A program made the translations under genes and the position numbers. From FEN-1350 sp964643355 (GTDB lineage: Bacteria > Planctomycetota > Phycisphaerae > Sedimentisphaerales > Anaerohalosphaeraceae): a stretch of DNA of 64,000 bases. Below the pieces are notes generated by a model that was not told where the DNA came from, did not search any database, and worked only from the letters and a program-made list of their open reading frames with translations. Of the stretch, positions 18,230 through 27,520 are shown in pieces. Within the stretch, counting starts at the first letter, position 1; each line of letters starts with the position of its first letter. The DNA lies in contig CAZXPW010000002.1 of the NCBI GenBank assembly GCA_964643355.1, forward strand, positions 62,001-126,000, read 5' to 3'.

Positions 18230-18964
18230 TCAATCGAACTCGTCGCCGCGGAAAGTCGAGCCCAGGTAGCTCTTGCGGACCAGCTCGTTCTGGACGATCT
18301 GTTTGGGCGTACCCTGCGCGATGACCTTGCCATGGTCGATGATGTAGGCCTTATCGACGACTTCGAGGGTTCGTTCTACATTGTGGTCGGTGATCAGGAT
18401 GCTGACGCCCGAGGCCGCCAGACGGCGGATTTCCTGCTGGAGCTCCTCGACGGTGATGGGATCGACGCCACTGAAGGGCTCGTCGAGGAGGATCAGCGAG
18501 GGGTTGGTGACCATCGCGCGGGCGATCTCGAGTTTGCGTCGTTCGCCGCCGGAGAGAATTCGGGCGTGGCTGTTGACAACCTCGGTCAGGCCAAACCGCT
18601 CAATGAGGGAGTCGGCCCGCTCGACGCGCTCTTTGCGGGTGATGGACATCGTTTCGAGGATGGCGTGGAGATTTTCGCGGACCGTCAGACGCTGAAAAAC
18701 GCTGGGTTCCTGCGAAAGATAACCCATCCCCAGACGGGCCCGGCGATACATGGGCAAACGGGTAATATCGGTGCCTTCAAAGACAACCGTCCCGCCGTCG
18801 GGGACGATCATCCCGACCACCATGCGGAAAGTGGTCGTTTTTCCGGCGCCGTTTCGTCCGAGCAGGCCCACGGTACATCGCTGCTCGACTGAAATATTAA
18901 CCTCATTGACGACGGTCCGACCGGAATAGGATTTCACAAGCTTTCGCGTTTCAAGAAGAGTCAT
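18230..18964 (-). CDS. lptB: LPS export ABC transporter ATPase LptB
   Basis: The protein has Walker A (GRNGAGKTT), Q-loop (YLSQEPSVF), signature LSGGERRK, Walker B (LILLDEPFSGVDP) and H-loop (ITDHNVE) of an ABC ATPase. The SQEPSVF and DPFSGVDP-type context is that of LptB, the motor that drives LPS from inner to outer membrane. A start at 18964 gives 244 residues, the normal length; an in-frame ATG at 19009 would add 15 residues. No lptA/lptC genes are visible in the window. A YhbG/LivF-like ABC protein is the less likely alternative. Confidence 0.88.
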   Translation of the reverse strand: MTLLETRKLVKSYSGRTVVNEVNISVEQRCTVGLLGRNGAGKTTTFRMVVGMIVPDGGTVVFEGTDITRLPMYRRARLGMGYLSQEPSVFQRLTVRENLHAILETMSITRKERVERADSLIERFGLTEVVNSHARILSGGERRKLEIARAMVTNPSLILLDEPFSGVDPITVEELQQEIRRLAASGVSILITDHNVERTLEVVDKAYIIDHGKVIAQGTPKQIVQNELVRKSYLGSTFRGDEFD

Positions 18965-19176
18965 GTCCACAGGGTATTTCACTCCATCGATTTTCGATTT
19001 CAGGGGCATTATATCCCATCCGATGGTTCTGTAAATTGGAATTTGCCGAATGCGGCGGACTTCGATATAATTTTGGTTTCCGAACTACGCGGATTTTTAA
19101 ATCCGCCGATCCAGGACCCGCGTCCGCAGAAACGAATAAAGAGAATTCGCCGAGGGGACCGCAACCGGAGCGCAAG

Positions 19177-19851
19177 ATGGCCAAATCGAGTCCATTTGAA
19201 GGTATCCACAAACAGTTGGGAGCGCGATTCGCCGAGTATGATGGCTGGCGTTTGCCGCAGGATTACGGCGATCCGGCCGCGGAACGCACGGCGCTATCCA
19301 CTGCGTCAGCCGCGTTTGACCTGTGCAGTTTTGGGCGATTCAGCATCCCCGCTTCAGGCGCCGCAGGATTAACGGGTCTGTTGGCCGGTGGGGCTTTGTT
19401 GCCCGAAGACGGGACCTGGCTTCAATTTCAATTCAATGGAATGGGATCTGTTCGGATTGCCCGGATTCGAAATCAATACCTCTTGCTGTCGCTACCGGAG
19501 CATCGGCAGGAGGTTCTGGAACGGACCCAACAAGCCCGGATCGCCACCGTCGATGTCACCGACAAGACGGGAATGCTGGGTGTGTATGGACCGGATGCCT
19601 TCCGGGCGATCAGCAAGATCGTTCCGTTGGATCTTTCCGATCTTGTTCCCGGATCGGCGGTAAGCCATTCGTTTTTCATGATTACGGTCACGGCCCTGCG
19701 GGGCAGTTGGCTGGATATCGACGGTCTGGAGCTGATCTGTCCGGCCTCCGCGGCGGGACTTGCCGCCGGGGCGATCGCCAAATATCACAAACAACAAAAC
19801 ATCGTTCCAGCGGGCATGGATTGCCTGATCCAGGCCCTGCGAAACGATTGA
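19177..19851 (+). CDS. Short GcvT/YgfZ-like folate-binding protein
   Basis: The 224-residue protein resembles the N-terminal folate-binding domain of aminomethyltransferase and YgfZ proteins (FDLCSFGRFSI, VTDKTGMLGVYGPDA, ending in VPAGMDCLIQALRND). It lacks the C-terminal barrel of GcvT and I cannot find the KGCYxGQE motif of YgfZ. A GGAG ribosome binding site precedes the ATG at 19177, so longer starts upstream are unlikely. It lies 21 bases before nadB on the same strand. Function may be in folate-dependent Fe-S or C1 chemistry, but this is inference. Confidence 0.7.
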   Translation: MAKSSPFEGIHKQLGARFAEYDGWRLPQDYGDPAAERTALSTASAAFDLCSFGRFSIPASGAAGLTGLLAGGALLPEDGTWLQFQFNGMGSVRIARIRNQYLLLSLPEHRQEVLERTQQARIATVDVTDKTGMLGVYGPDAFRAISKIVPLDLSDLVPGSAVSHSFFMITVTALRGSWLDIDGLELICPASAAGLAAGAIAKYHKQQNIVPAGMDCLIQALRND

Positions 19852-19872
19852 CGCTACCGAGAGGAATCCACC

Positions 19873-21495
19873 ATGCCGGCTCGACAAAGCGAATTTCGTC
19901 GGTATTTAGTCCCGTTCGACACCGGTTCGATTCAACAATTGTTCACCGACTGTCTGGTCGTCGGATCGGGTATCGCGGGTCTTCGGGCCGCGATTGAAGC
20001 GGCCGGACAGCGGAATGTTACGCTGATCTGCAAACAGTCTCTGGATAACAGCAACACCTGGAACGCGCAGGGCGGCATCGCGTCGGTCCTGGGCAGCCAG
20101 GATCGGATCGAATATCATGTGGCCGATACGATCAAGACCGGATGCGGACTGTGCGACAAGGCGATCGTCGAGTTGGTGGTGTCGCGCGGGCCGGAATTGA
20201 TCGGGCAACTCGCCGAGTGGGGTACGGAATTCGATCGGACCAATGGCAAGATCGACATCACGCTGGAGGGCGGGCACAGCCATGCCCGCGTGGCACATGC
20301 CCACGGCGACTCCACGGGGCGCGGCATCGCAGAGGCCCTGATCCGTATAGTTCGCAAGCACCCCCGAATCCATGTAATGGAACACATCTTCGCCATCGAC
20401 CTGATCACCGACGACGAGAACCAGTGCCTGGGGGTTCTGGGATTTCGGCCGTCGGCGGGGCTGGTGATTTTCTGGGCGTCGGCAACGATTCTGGCCACCG
20501 GAGGAGCGGGACGACTGTATCGAGAAACAACCAACCCGGAAGTGGCGACGGCCGACGGACTGGGCATGGCCTATCGGGCCGGAGTGATCCTGCGGGACAT
20601 GGAGTTCATGCAGTTTCATCCGACGACCCTCTACATTGCCGGGGCGTCGCGGGCTCTGATCACCGAGACGCTGCGGGGAGAAGGGGCCATGCTCGTGGAC
20701 GGCAACGGCGTTCGTTTTATGAAGGAATATCATCCCGCCGGAGAATTGGCGCCTCGGGATGTGGTCAGCCGCGCGATCCTGGACCGGATGCTCAAAACCA
20801 ATTCTACCCATGTGTATCTGGATGTGCGACATTTTGACAAAGCGCATTTTTCCAAACGATTCCCGACGATCAGCGAACTGTGCGAGAGTTTTGACATTGA
20901 TGTCAGCCACGATCTGATCCCCGTTCGGCCCAGTGCCCATTACATGATCGGGGGAGTGAAAACCGACGCCTCGGCGCGGACGAACCTCCGCAATCTGTAC
21001 GCCTGCGGCGAGGTCGCTTCGACCGGTCTCCACGGCGCCAATCGTCTCGGCAGCAACTCGCTTCTGGAAGGGCTGGTCTTCGGGCAGATCGCCGGCCAAT
21101 CGGCTCTTCAGGACATGCGGCCGAGTCGCGACCGGTTCTCGGCCCCGAGGATGGAGGTTGCGATTCCGCATTCGGACCGCAGCCGACTGGATACGGACGA
21201 TGTCCGAAATGCCCTCCGCGCTTTGATGTGGCGGAATGTCGGGATCACCCGAAAAGAAACCCACCTGGCCGAGGCCGAAGATATCATCCGGTTCTGGCAG
21301 CGGTATGTCATGGACAAGGTGTTCGACCATCCCTTCGGGTGGGAATGCCAGAATATGCTGATCGTGGCCAACCTGATGACAATCGCCGCGCGGTGGAGAC
21401 AGGAAAGCCGGGGAGTTCATTACCGAAGTGATTACCCCGAAACAAGCGATACCCAGTTCGGCATTCACACCGAATTGGGAAAAACGCTGATCTGA
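19873..21495 (+). CDS. nadB: L-aspartate oxidase
   Basis: The 540-residue flavoprotein has a GSGIAGLRAA dinucleotide-binding motif near residue 36, then NAQGGIASVLG, the HSHARVAHAHGDSTGRG segment that marks NadB rather than succinate dehydrogenase, RPSAHYMIGGV, and the second FAD contact GLHGANRLGSNSLLEG. It oxidises aspartate to iminoaspartate in NAD synthesis. The SdhA paralogue is the main alternative, but no Sdh partners are present. nadK lies about 6 kb away. Confidence 0.93.
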   Translation: MPARQSEFRRYLVPFDTGSIQQLFTDCLVVGSGIAGLRAAIEAAGQRNVTLICKQSLDNSNTWNAQGGIASVLGSQDRIEYHVADTIKTGCGLCDKAIVELVVSRGPELIGQLAEWGTEFDRTNGKIDITLEGGHSHARVAHAHGDSTGRGIAEALIRIVRKHPRIHVMEHIFAIDLITDDENQCLGVLGFRPSAGLVIFWASATILATGGAGRLYRETTNPEVATADGLGMAYRAGVILRDMEFMQFHPTTLYIAGASRALITETLRGEGAMLVDGNGVRFMKEYHPAGELAPRDVVSRAILDRMLKTNSTHVYLDVRHFDKAHFSKRFPTISELCESFDIDVSHDLIPVRPSAHYMIGGVKTDASARTNLRNLYACGEVASTGLHGANRLGSNSLLEGLVFGQIAGQSALQDMRPSRDRFSAPRMEVAIPHSDRSRLDTDDVRNALRALMWRNVGITRKETHLAEAEDIIRFWQRYVMDKVFDHPFGWECQNMLIVANLMTIAARWRQESRGVHYRSDYPETSDTQFGIHTELGKTLI

Positions 21496-21664
21496 TCGGG
21501 TCTGAATATTCAAACAGAGTCGCATTATTATATGACCGATTGATCCTATGGAACCCAACAGCAAGTATACAAGATGCCAATTTGACAGGAAGATCCGATT
21601 TCCCCGTTTCTTTGGCAATAACATAAGTCTTTTTTGTGCAACAGGTTACACTCTTATTAATTCC

Positions 21665-21680
21665 TGGCACAAAGTTTGTA
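21665..21680 (+). promoter_or_regulatory. Possible sigma-54-like promoter upstream of degP
   Basis: TGGCAC, five bases, then TTGTA resembles the -24/-12 sigma-54 pattern, with GT in place of the near-invariant GC at -12. It ends 80 bases before the protease start. Confidence is low because of that mismatch. Confidence 0.25.
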
Positions 21681-21760
21681 CCATAAAATTGTGCACTGCG
21701 ACTATGGACAATCGTATCATAACAATACAAAGAAAAGGCAAATTCAACCAGGAGATAAGA

Positions 21761-23182
21761 ATGAAACTGAAACGATCGATTCGATACGCAACAGCGCTGA
21801 TGGTGATTGTATTTGGATTCGGCTTGGCTGTTCAACCTGTCGTTGCGGCCAGCGGGCTGGATACCCTTCGGGAGACGAGCAAGGCATTTTCGGAAGTTTC
21901 CAAACGCGTCATCCCGGCGGTTGTGTCGGTTCAAGTGGAAAAGTCGATTACGGTCTCTCGCGGGATGGATCCCTTTGGCACTCCGTTCGATGACGAATTT
22001 TTTGAGAGATTCTTCGGACGCAGGTTCCGTCAGCCGACTCCCGAAAAACGAATGCAGAGAGGACAAGGTTCCGGGTTCATTATCAGCGCCGACGGATACA
22101 TCCTGACCAACAACCATGTAGTGGGCGAGGCGGACAAAATCACCGTTGCCCTCAATGACGGCCGAGAATTGCAAGCCAAAGTGATCGGCACCGATCCCAA
22201 GTCGGATGTGGCCCTGATCAAGGTCGAAGCGGATAATCTGCCGGTGATCGAACTGGGCGATTCGGACAAGTTGGAAATCGGCGAGTGGGTCATCGCCGTC
22301 GGCAATCCCTTCGGTCTGTCGGAGACGGTGACCGTGGGGGTGGTCAGCGCCAAGAGCCGAAGCGTCGGCATCGCCGAATATGAAGATTTCATCCAGACCG
22401 ACGCGGCGATCAATCCCGGCAATTCGGGCGGGCCGTTGCTGAACCTCGATGGCCAGGCCATCGGGATCAACAGCGCCATCTTCAGCCAGAGTGGCGGCTA
22501 TATGGGCATCGGGTTTGCCATCCCGATCAACATGGCCAAGAACATCAAGGAACAGCTCCTCAAGACCGGCAAGGTCAACCGCGGCTATGTCGGCATTGAG
22601 ATGGACAAAAACGGCGTTACTCCCGACAAGGCCAAATTCTTCGGACTGGACAAAAACCAGGGCGTGATTATTACTCGTGTGATGGAAGATTCGCCCGCTG
22701 CCAAAGGCGGTCTCAAGGACGGAGATGTCATCATCAAACTCAACGGCCAGGAGGTCAAAAACAACCAATCCTTCCGCACCGCGATCTCCCAGCTCGAACC
22801 GGGCACAAAGGTCGAGCTGACCGTCGTTCGCAATAACGAACAGAAGACCCTGACCGTCGCGATCGGTTCGATGGACGACAGCGGTCTGGTTTCGTCCGAG
22901 GCCGTCGGGAAAATCGGGTTGGAAATTTCGGATATCGATTCGGATACGGCCGAACGGTTCGGTTTCAATTCAACCGATGGCGTGATCGTCACCAAAGTCG
23001 CCCGCGGCAGCGCCGCCGAAAAAGCGGGAATTCGGCCGGGAATGGTCATCCTCAGCGTCAACCGACAACGGACCAATTCCGTCAAAGACTTCAACGCCGC
23101 GATGAAAAAAGTCAAGGACAAGGTATTGCTGCTGGTCCGCAACGAGGACTATGCCGAGTACATCGTGCTCGATCTCAATTAA
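21761..23182 (+). CDS. degP: Do-type periplasmic serine protease (DegP/HtrA)
   Basis: A signal peptide of about 28 residues leads into a trypsin-like domain with the catalytic triad visible as TNNHVV (His), DVALIKV (Asp) and GNSGGPLL (Ser), followed by two PDZ domains (around VIITRVMEDSPAAKGGL and VIVTKVARGSAAEKAGI). It degrades or refolds damaged envelope proteins. The ATG at 21761 has an AGGAGA ribosome binding site; a longer frame upstream has no such support. A hairpin terminator follows the gene. Confidence 0.95.
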   Translation: MKLKRSIRYATALMVIVFGFGLAVQPVVAASGLDTLRETSKAFSEVSKRVIPAVVSVQVEKSITVSRGMDPFGTPFDDEFFERFFGRRFRQPTPEKRMQRGQGSGFIISADGYILTNNHVVGEADKITVALNDGRELQAKVIGTDPKSDVALIKVEADNLPVIELGDSDKLEIGEWVIAVGNPFGLSETVTVGVVSAKSRSVGIAEYEDFIQTDAAINPGNSGGPLLNLDGQAIGINSAIFSQSGGYMGIGFAIPINMAKNIKEQLLKTGKVNRGYVGIEMDKNGVTPDKAKFFGLDKNQGVIITRVMEDSPAAKGGLKDGDVIIKLNGQEVKNNQSFRTAISQLEPGTKVELTVVRNNEQKTLTVAIGSMDDSGLVSSEAVGKIGLEISDIDSDTAERFGFNSTDGVIVTKVARGSAAEKAGIRPGMVILSVNRQRTNSVKDFNAAMKKVKDKVLLLVRNEDYAEYIVLDLN

Positions 23183-23212
23183 GTGATTTCCATGTTCCAA
23201 TAACCCTCTATT

Positions 23213-23242
23213 CCGGCCCGGGGATGCAGGTCTCCGGGCCGG
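23213..23242 (+). terminator. Hairpin terminator after degP
   Basis: A perfect 9-bp GC-rich stem (CCGGCCCGG and CCGGGCCGG) with a 12-base loop lies 30 bases after the degP stop. The following T tract is weak (TTACAGTTT). Confidence 0.6.
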
Positions 23243-23342
23243 TTACAGTTTCGGCCCGGTCGTATACACCTGATCGGCACAGGCCATGTTCTCCTTCTCG
23301 AACCGGTCTCGGCAAGGTGCCGCCGAATCCCATTGATCAGGA

Positions 23343-23810
23343 TCAATAGTTGATATAATTGGTCCCTGCGGCGTCGGCACCGGCATGGTTGAGACGGAGA
23401 TTCTTTGTCTGGGGCTGGTAGATCCAGCCGGTGGAATCGTCCGCCACGGCCGGGAAAGCGGCCCCGTTGGCCAGAACCTGCACGGTGGAAAGACCATTGA
23501 AAGAATTCTCGGGAAACTGATTCATGGCGTGCGAATCCAGAAGTTGGGAGATGAAATCGGACTCGGTGGGAGTCGCGGTGGAAACATTGCCGGGATAACC
23601 CGGAGCCACGCCGTTATGCTGCATGGCGTACAATTCGATGGCCTTACGAAGGATTCGGAGGTTGTCTTTGGCGGAGGTTTCCGTGGCTTGAAGCGTGTGG
23701 TTCTGGAATTCCGGAAGCACAATCGCCGCCAAAATACCGATGATCGACACAACGATCAGAAGTTCGACCAGAGAAAAGCCGCTTTTACGCTGCAATTTTC
23801 GATTCTCCAT
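23343..23810 (-). CDS. Type IV pilin/type II secretion pseudopilin-like protein
   Basis: The N-terminus carries the prepilin cleavage motif KSGFSLVELL followed by a hydrophobic helix, so the peptidase should cut after the Gly and methylate the Phe. The rest, about 155 residues in all, is a GspG/PilA-like globular part with a Ser/Thr-rich insert. Such prepilin-type proteins are very numerous in Phycisphaerae, many standing alone as here. The ATG at 23810 is preferred over the TTG at 23822. Confidence 0.85.
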   Translation of the reverse strand: MENRKLQRKSGFSLVELLIVVSIIGILAAIVLPEFQNHTLQATETSAKDNLRILRKAIELYAMQHNGVAPGYPGNVSTATPTESDFISQLLDSHAMNQFPENSFNGLSTVQVLANGAAFPAVADDSTGWIYQPQTKNLRLNHAGADAAGTNYINY

Positions 23811-23897
23811 CTTCAAGTGCAACCATTCGATTATTAGGCGAGTTCCGCCATGGATCCTATCGGCACAATTCGGGCATGACTTGGGTACTGGTTCGAG

Positions 23898-25871
23898 TTA
23901 TCGGACGATCTGGACGGTACATTCCGGGATCGCTTCTAAAAACAACCGGCCATATGGGCGATGGACGATCCGGGAATCAAGAACGACCACGATGCCTCGG
24001 TCGGACTTTTTTCGGATCAGCCGGCCGAATCCCTGTTTGAACTTGATGACGGCTGTGGGGAGTTGGAAACAGGTGAATGGATTTTCGCCGGATTCGCGGA
24101 GAAATTCGATTTTGCCCTGGATCAGCGGGTGTGAAGGGACGGCAAACGGAAGCCGAACGATGATGACATTGGTCAGCGCCTCGCCGGGAACATCCACGCC
24201 CTGCCAGAAACTGTCCGTACCGAACAGAACGCTGCGAAAATCGGTCTTAAACCGCTCCAGCAGAACGGCTCGGTCGGTGCCCCCCCCCTGACAAAGAAGC
24301 TCGATGCCCTGCTCGGCGAAGAATGGGGCCATCCGATCGGCGGTTCGCTGAAGCATGGCATAACTGGTGAACAAAACGAACGCGTGACCATCGGTCAAGC
24401 GCAGGTACTTTTCGATCGCGGTAGCGGCGGCTGGCTCAAATTCCTTTGATTCCGGATTGGGCAATGCCGCTTCCAGGTACAGCGTAACCTGTGAATGGTA
24501 ATCGAACGGCGAACCGAGGCGCAGGGCCTTGAACGATTCCAGGCCGACACGCCCGGCGAAAAAGTCGAAGGCCTCTTTGTTGTCCCCTCCGGCCGAAAGG
24601 GTGGCGCTGGTGCAGACCACCGAATCGATCTTGTCGAAGAGAGCCGCTTTCAGCAATGGCGCGACATGGACTGGAGCCGAACGCAAAGCGACTCGCCGTG
24701 CGGCCGGGCCGGTGACCTCAACCCAATACACATGACCGGACTGCGGCTGCGTTAACAAATCCTTCAATTGGCTTTCCATCTCATGCAGGCGGTCGATATA
24801 ACGAGAAAACTCGAGCTTGTCATCCTCTTCCGACAGGGTTTTCTGGATATGAGCCAGTGTCAAGCGTAGGTCGCGGACGGGCGAGGTGATGTTGTCCTCA
24901 ACGAAGCCGGGGATACAGCGGCCGTTGGTTTCCTTTTCGGCATGGGCATACCACGCCTGCACTTGGGCGAAAAACACCTGGACCGCCTTTTCCAGAACCG
25001 AGACTGCGGGGCGGGCTTGCGCCCACTCGTGATGGGCCAGTAGACCTTTGCGAGTACGACGGTTGTACAGGCGATTCAACAGGTGCCGGAACGAAAAATT
25101 GGACAGATCGATCCCAAAATGGTCCTCGGCCACATGCTCAAGATTGTGGGCCTCGTCGAGAATCACGGCCGCATAATCCGGAAGAAGGCCGGGCGCTTCC
25201 TGCCGCAAGACAAGGTCGCTGCACAGCAGGGCATGGTTGGCGACGATCAGGTCGGCCGTTTTGAGAAGTCGTCGCGACTTCCAATACAAACAGTCGCCGA
25301 ATCGATCACACTTTCGGCCGCGGCAGTTGCCGTGTTCGCTCATCACCGCATCCCATGCCTGCGAGGAAGGAACAAACGGCAGGTCGCTGAGAGAGCCGTC
25401 TTCCGTGGTCCCGGCCCAGTCGGCTATACGACGAATCTCCTCGGCGTGGTCGTCGAATAAACTGCGGGGATTGCGAAGCGCATAGTCAAGACGACGGCGG
25501 CACAAGTAATTGTTCCGACCCTTGGCCAAACACGCCCGAAACGGTATCGGCAGAACCTCCAGCAAAAACGGAATATCCTTGTTGATAAGTTGCTGTTGCA
25601 GAGTGATGGTATAAGTGCTGATGACCACCTTCTTTTGGGTTCGACGGGCAAAATCAATCGCGGCGATTAAATAGGCGAAGCTTTTTCCCACCCCCGTGCC
25701 GGCTTCAACGGCCAGATGATGACTGTGTCCGAGAGCGTCCTGGACGGCCAGGGCCATTTCAAGTTGCTGCGGACGAGATTCGTATTCGCTCAGCGATTTG
25801 GCCAGGGGGCCCTCGGACCCCAGAATCTGCCCAAGATCCAAAAACCGATTCTTGTCGGGAGACGCGATCAA
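23898..25871 (-). CDS. dinG: DinG-family ATP-dependent helicase
   Basis: The 657-residue SF2 helicase has Walker A EAGTGVGKS, the DEAH box (ILDEAHNLEH), four clustered cysteines for an Fe-S cluster (NYLC and CRGRKCDRFGDC), motif III-like SATL, and the C-terminal helicase half with GTDSFWQGVDVPG. DinG/XPD-like enzymes unwind 5'-3' and resolve R-loops and damaged forks. The start is a TTG in a TTGA overlap with the stop of the TPR gene, which implies coupling. YoaA is the close alternative. Confidence 0.9.
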   Translation of the reverse strand: MIASPDKNRFLDLGQILGSEGPLAKSLSEYESRPQQLEMALAVQDALGHSHHLAVEAGTGVGKSFAYLIAAIDFARRTQKKVVISTYTITLQQQLINKDIPFLLEVLPIPFRACLAKGRNNYLCRRRLDYALRNPRSLFDDHAEEIRRIADWAGTTEDGSLSDLPFVPSSQAWDAVMSEHGNCRGRKCDRFGDCLYWKSRRLLKTADLIVANHALLCSDLVLRQEAPGLLPDYAAVILDEAHNLEHVAEDHFGIDLSNFSFRHLLNRLYNRRTRKGLLAHHEWAQARPAVSVLEKAVQVFFAQVQAWYAHAEKETNGRCIPGFVEDNITSPVRDLRLTLAHIQKTLSEEDDKLEFSRYIDRLHEMESQLKDLLTQPQSGHVYWVEVTGPAARRVALRSAPVHVAPLLKAALFDKIDSVVCTSATLSAGGDNKEAFDFFAGRVGLESFKALRLGSPFDYHSQVTLYLEAALPNPESKEFEPAAATAIEKYLRLTDGHAFVLFTSYAMLQRTADRMAPFFAEQGIELLCQGGGTDRAVLLERFKTDFRSVLFGTDSFWQGVDVPGEALTNVIIVRLPFAVPSHPLIQGKIEFLRESGENPFTCFQLPTAVIKFKQGFGRLIRKKSDRGIVVVLDSRIVHRPYGRLFLEAIPECTVQIVR

Positions 25872-27520
25872 GGCGAGGCCTTCGTCGCAGAAGCATCCAC
25901 CCCAAGAACTTTTTGCATGGCGACCACCGCCGGATCACCGGGGAAATAATGATCCGCTATCACGACCATATCACGGGCCTTATCGACAGTCCCTTCCTGA
26001 AAATAAAAATAGGACAACAACAGGGCCAATAGTCCCGAATCGCTCTCTTTCTGGAATTTGAGAATCTCTCGGATACGACTTTGATACAGGTCAAGATTCT
26101 CGGAGTTTGTCGCGGGCCGAGCATCCTGGGATTGAAGGGAACCGACCCCATTGCCCCCAAGCTGGTTCAAAATGTCGACCTTCTCCCCGCCCAGTTCCGG
26201 CCGAAGGATCAGACTTTGTCGAAGGGATTGGGCGCTGCTCAGATATGCTCCCGCCGAAAACAGGGCCAGGCATTGCTTCAGATAGATGTTCGGATTCTCG
26301 CTTTGCCAGACTGTTGCCAGGGTATAGGCATCGGCGGCTCGATAGTATTGTCGTTTGACCATAAATTGATCGCCCTGACGGATGTAGTCGGCGGTCTTAT
26401 CCGCGGTCAGGGTTTCGAGATTTTTATAGGGTCCCAGAAGTTGACGAATACGAGTCCGCTGCTCAGGCGAAGGCAAACGGAAGGATGGTTCACGGGATGT
26501 GGAGGATTGAACCGCCTCGTCCGTCGGCGTTTCGGTCGTTTCGGCGGATGTCTTCGAATGCGGAGGAAGGGGAGGAAGAGCGGAATCGGTTTCGGCCGAA
26601 TCGGTCTTGGAAGTCGAACCGGAGGAACGACTCGTTCTGAATCCGGATTGCGTTCGGGTTTCGGAATCCGGATCGAGAAGATTTTCCAGCTCCTTTCTCA
26701 TCTCCTCAAGCTGCTCTCGCTGGATCCGAAGGCGCTCGGCCTCGGTCAATTGAACCGGCTCCACGGGGCCAAGCGGTTTTTCGGGAAAAATCGGCCGGAG
26801 GGGATCGTCAATCCCAAATTTCGAGTTATTCTGATTCGCCTCCCGGGTTTCTTCGGTCGTTTCCAAAAGCTGGCGGAGTCGAGGATTCAGCCGTGCCAAC
26901 TGCTCCGAATCGAGTTTATCAACTTGGTCTTCCAGGATCGCCAGTTCGCGCAGTCCCATTTGCTGGATGATCAAGGATTCCAGTTCGGTGGTCTCCTGCC
27001 AGGCGGGCCTTTGGGGTTGGCTCAATCGCTGCAGATCCGTCAACTGGGGAACCGATATTCGGGCGATTCCGGTCGGGGTGGTAATCATCGGTCGCGACAA
27101 ACTCGATAGTCCCGCGGCCTGAAAACTTGTTGTCGCTCGCATCGGATCATAATACGGCCGGGAGGAATCGCCATACGGAGCGACATACGGAGTTCCGGCT
27201 GAACGACGGAGAAAAGAGCTCACCGATGTGGATCCGGAATCGGATAATCCAATCCCCAGTTGAGAGGGAGCCGTGTAGGGCAATGAGCCGCGAAATTCCC
27301 GGCCTCCGGCCACATTGCCCGTCACGATATCATTGGCCGAGTTAAACCGCATCCGGGGCCGCTCAAACGCGCCGTCGGTGGGAACGCTGGTCGGATTGCG
27401 GACCGGAGAGGAAATATTCGGGGTTCCGCTGGGAGGCGTTGTGAAAGGACTGGACGAGGGCTGGGCGAATGCCGAACCCAACAAGGCGATCAGCAAGATC
27501 GGGCATCGGTTTGGTTTCAT
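25868..27520 (-). CDS. Exported TPR-containing protein of unknown function
   Basis: A signal peptide (cleavage likely after SAFA) is followed by about 120 Ser/Pro/Thr-rich residues, a central Glu/Gln-rich helical stretch (roughly 170-290, likely coiled coil), a Ser/Thr-rich linker, and a C-terminal region of about 170 residues with TPR-like helical pairs (QGDQFMVKRQYYRAADAYT and later repeats). The gene overlaps nadK by ATGA and has an AGAGGAA ribosome binding site. I do not recognise a family. It may organise an envelope complex; its operon mates give no direct clue. Confidence 0.75.
   Translation of the reverse strand: MKPNRCPILLIALLGSAFAQPSSSPFTTPPSGTPNISSPVRNPTSVPTDGAFERPRMRFNSANDIVTGNVAGGREFRGSLPYTAPSQLGIGLSDSGSTSVSSFLRRSAGTPYVAPYGDSSRPYYDPMRATTSFQAAGLSSLSRPMITTPTGIARISVPQLTDLQRLSQPQRPAWQETTELESLIIQQMGLRELAILEDQVDKLDSEQLARLNPRLRQLLETTEETREANQNNSKFGIDDPLRPIFPEKPLGPVEPVQLTEAERLRIQREQLEEMRKELENLLDPDSETRTQSGFRTSRSSGSTSKTDSAETDSALPPLPPHSKTSAETTETPTDEAVQSSTSREPSFRLPSPEQRTRIRQLLGPYKNLETLTADKTADYIRQGDQFMVKRQYYRAADAYTLATVWQSENPNIYLKQCLALFSAGAYLSSAQSLRQSLILRPELGGEKVDILNQLGGNGVGSLQSQDARPATNSENLDLYQSRIREILKFQKESDSGLLALLLSYFYFQEGTVDKARDMVVIADHYFPGDPAVVAMQKVLGVDASATKASP

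Noticed and set aside
19906..21624. A 572-codon frame opposite nadB
   Set aside because: It is the antisense shadow of a clearly real nadB; no domain on this strand.
26081..27109. A 342-codon frame opposite the TPR gene
   Set aside because: It is an antisense shadow with no start signals or motifs.
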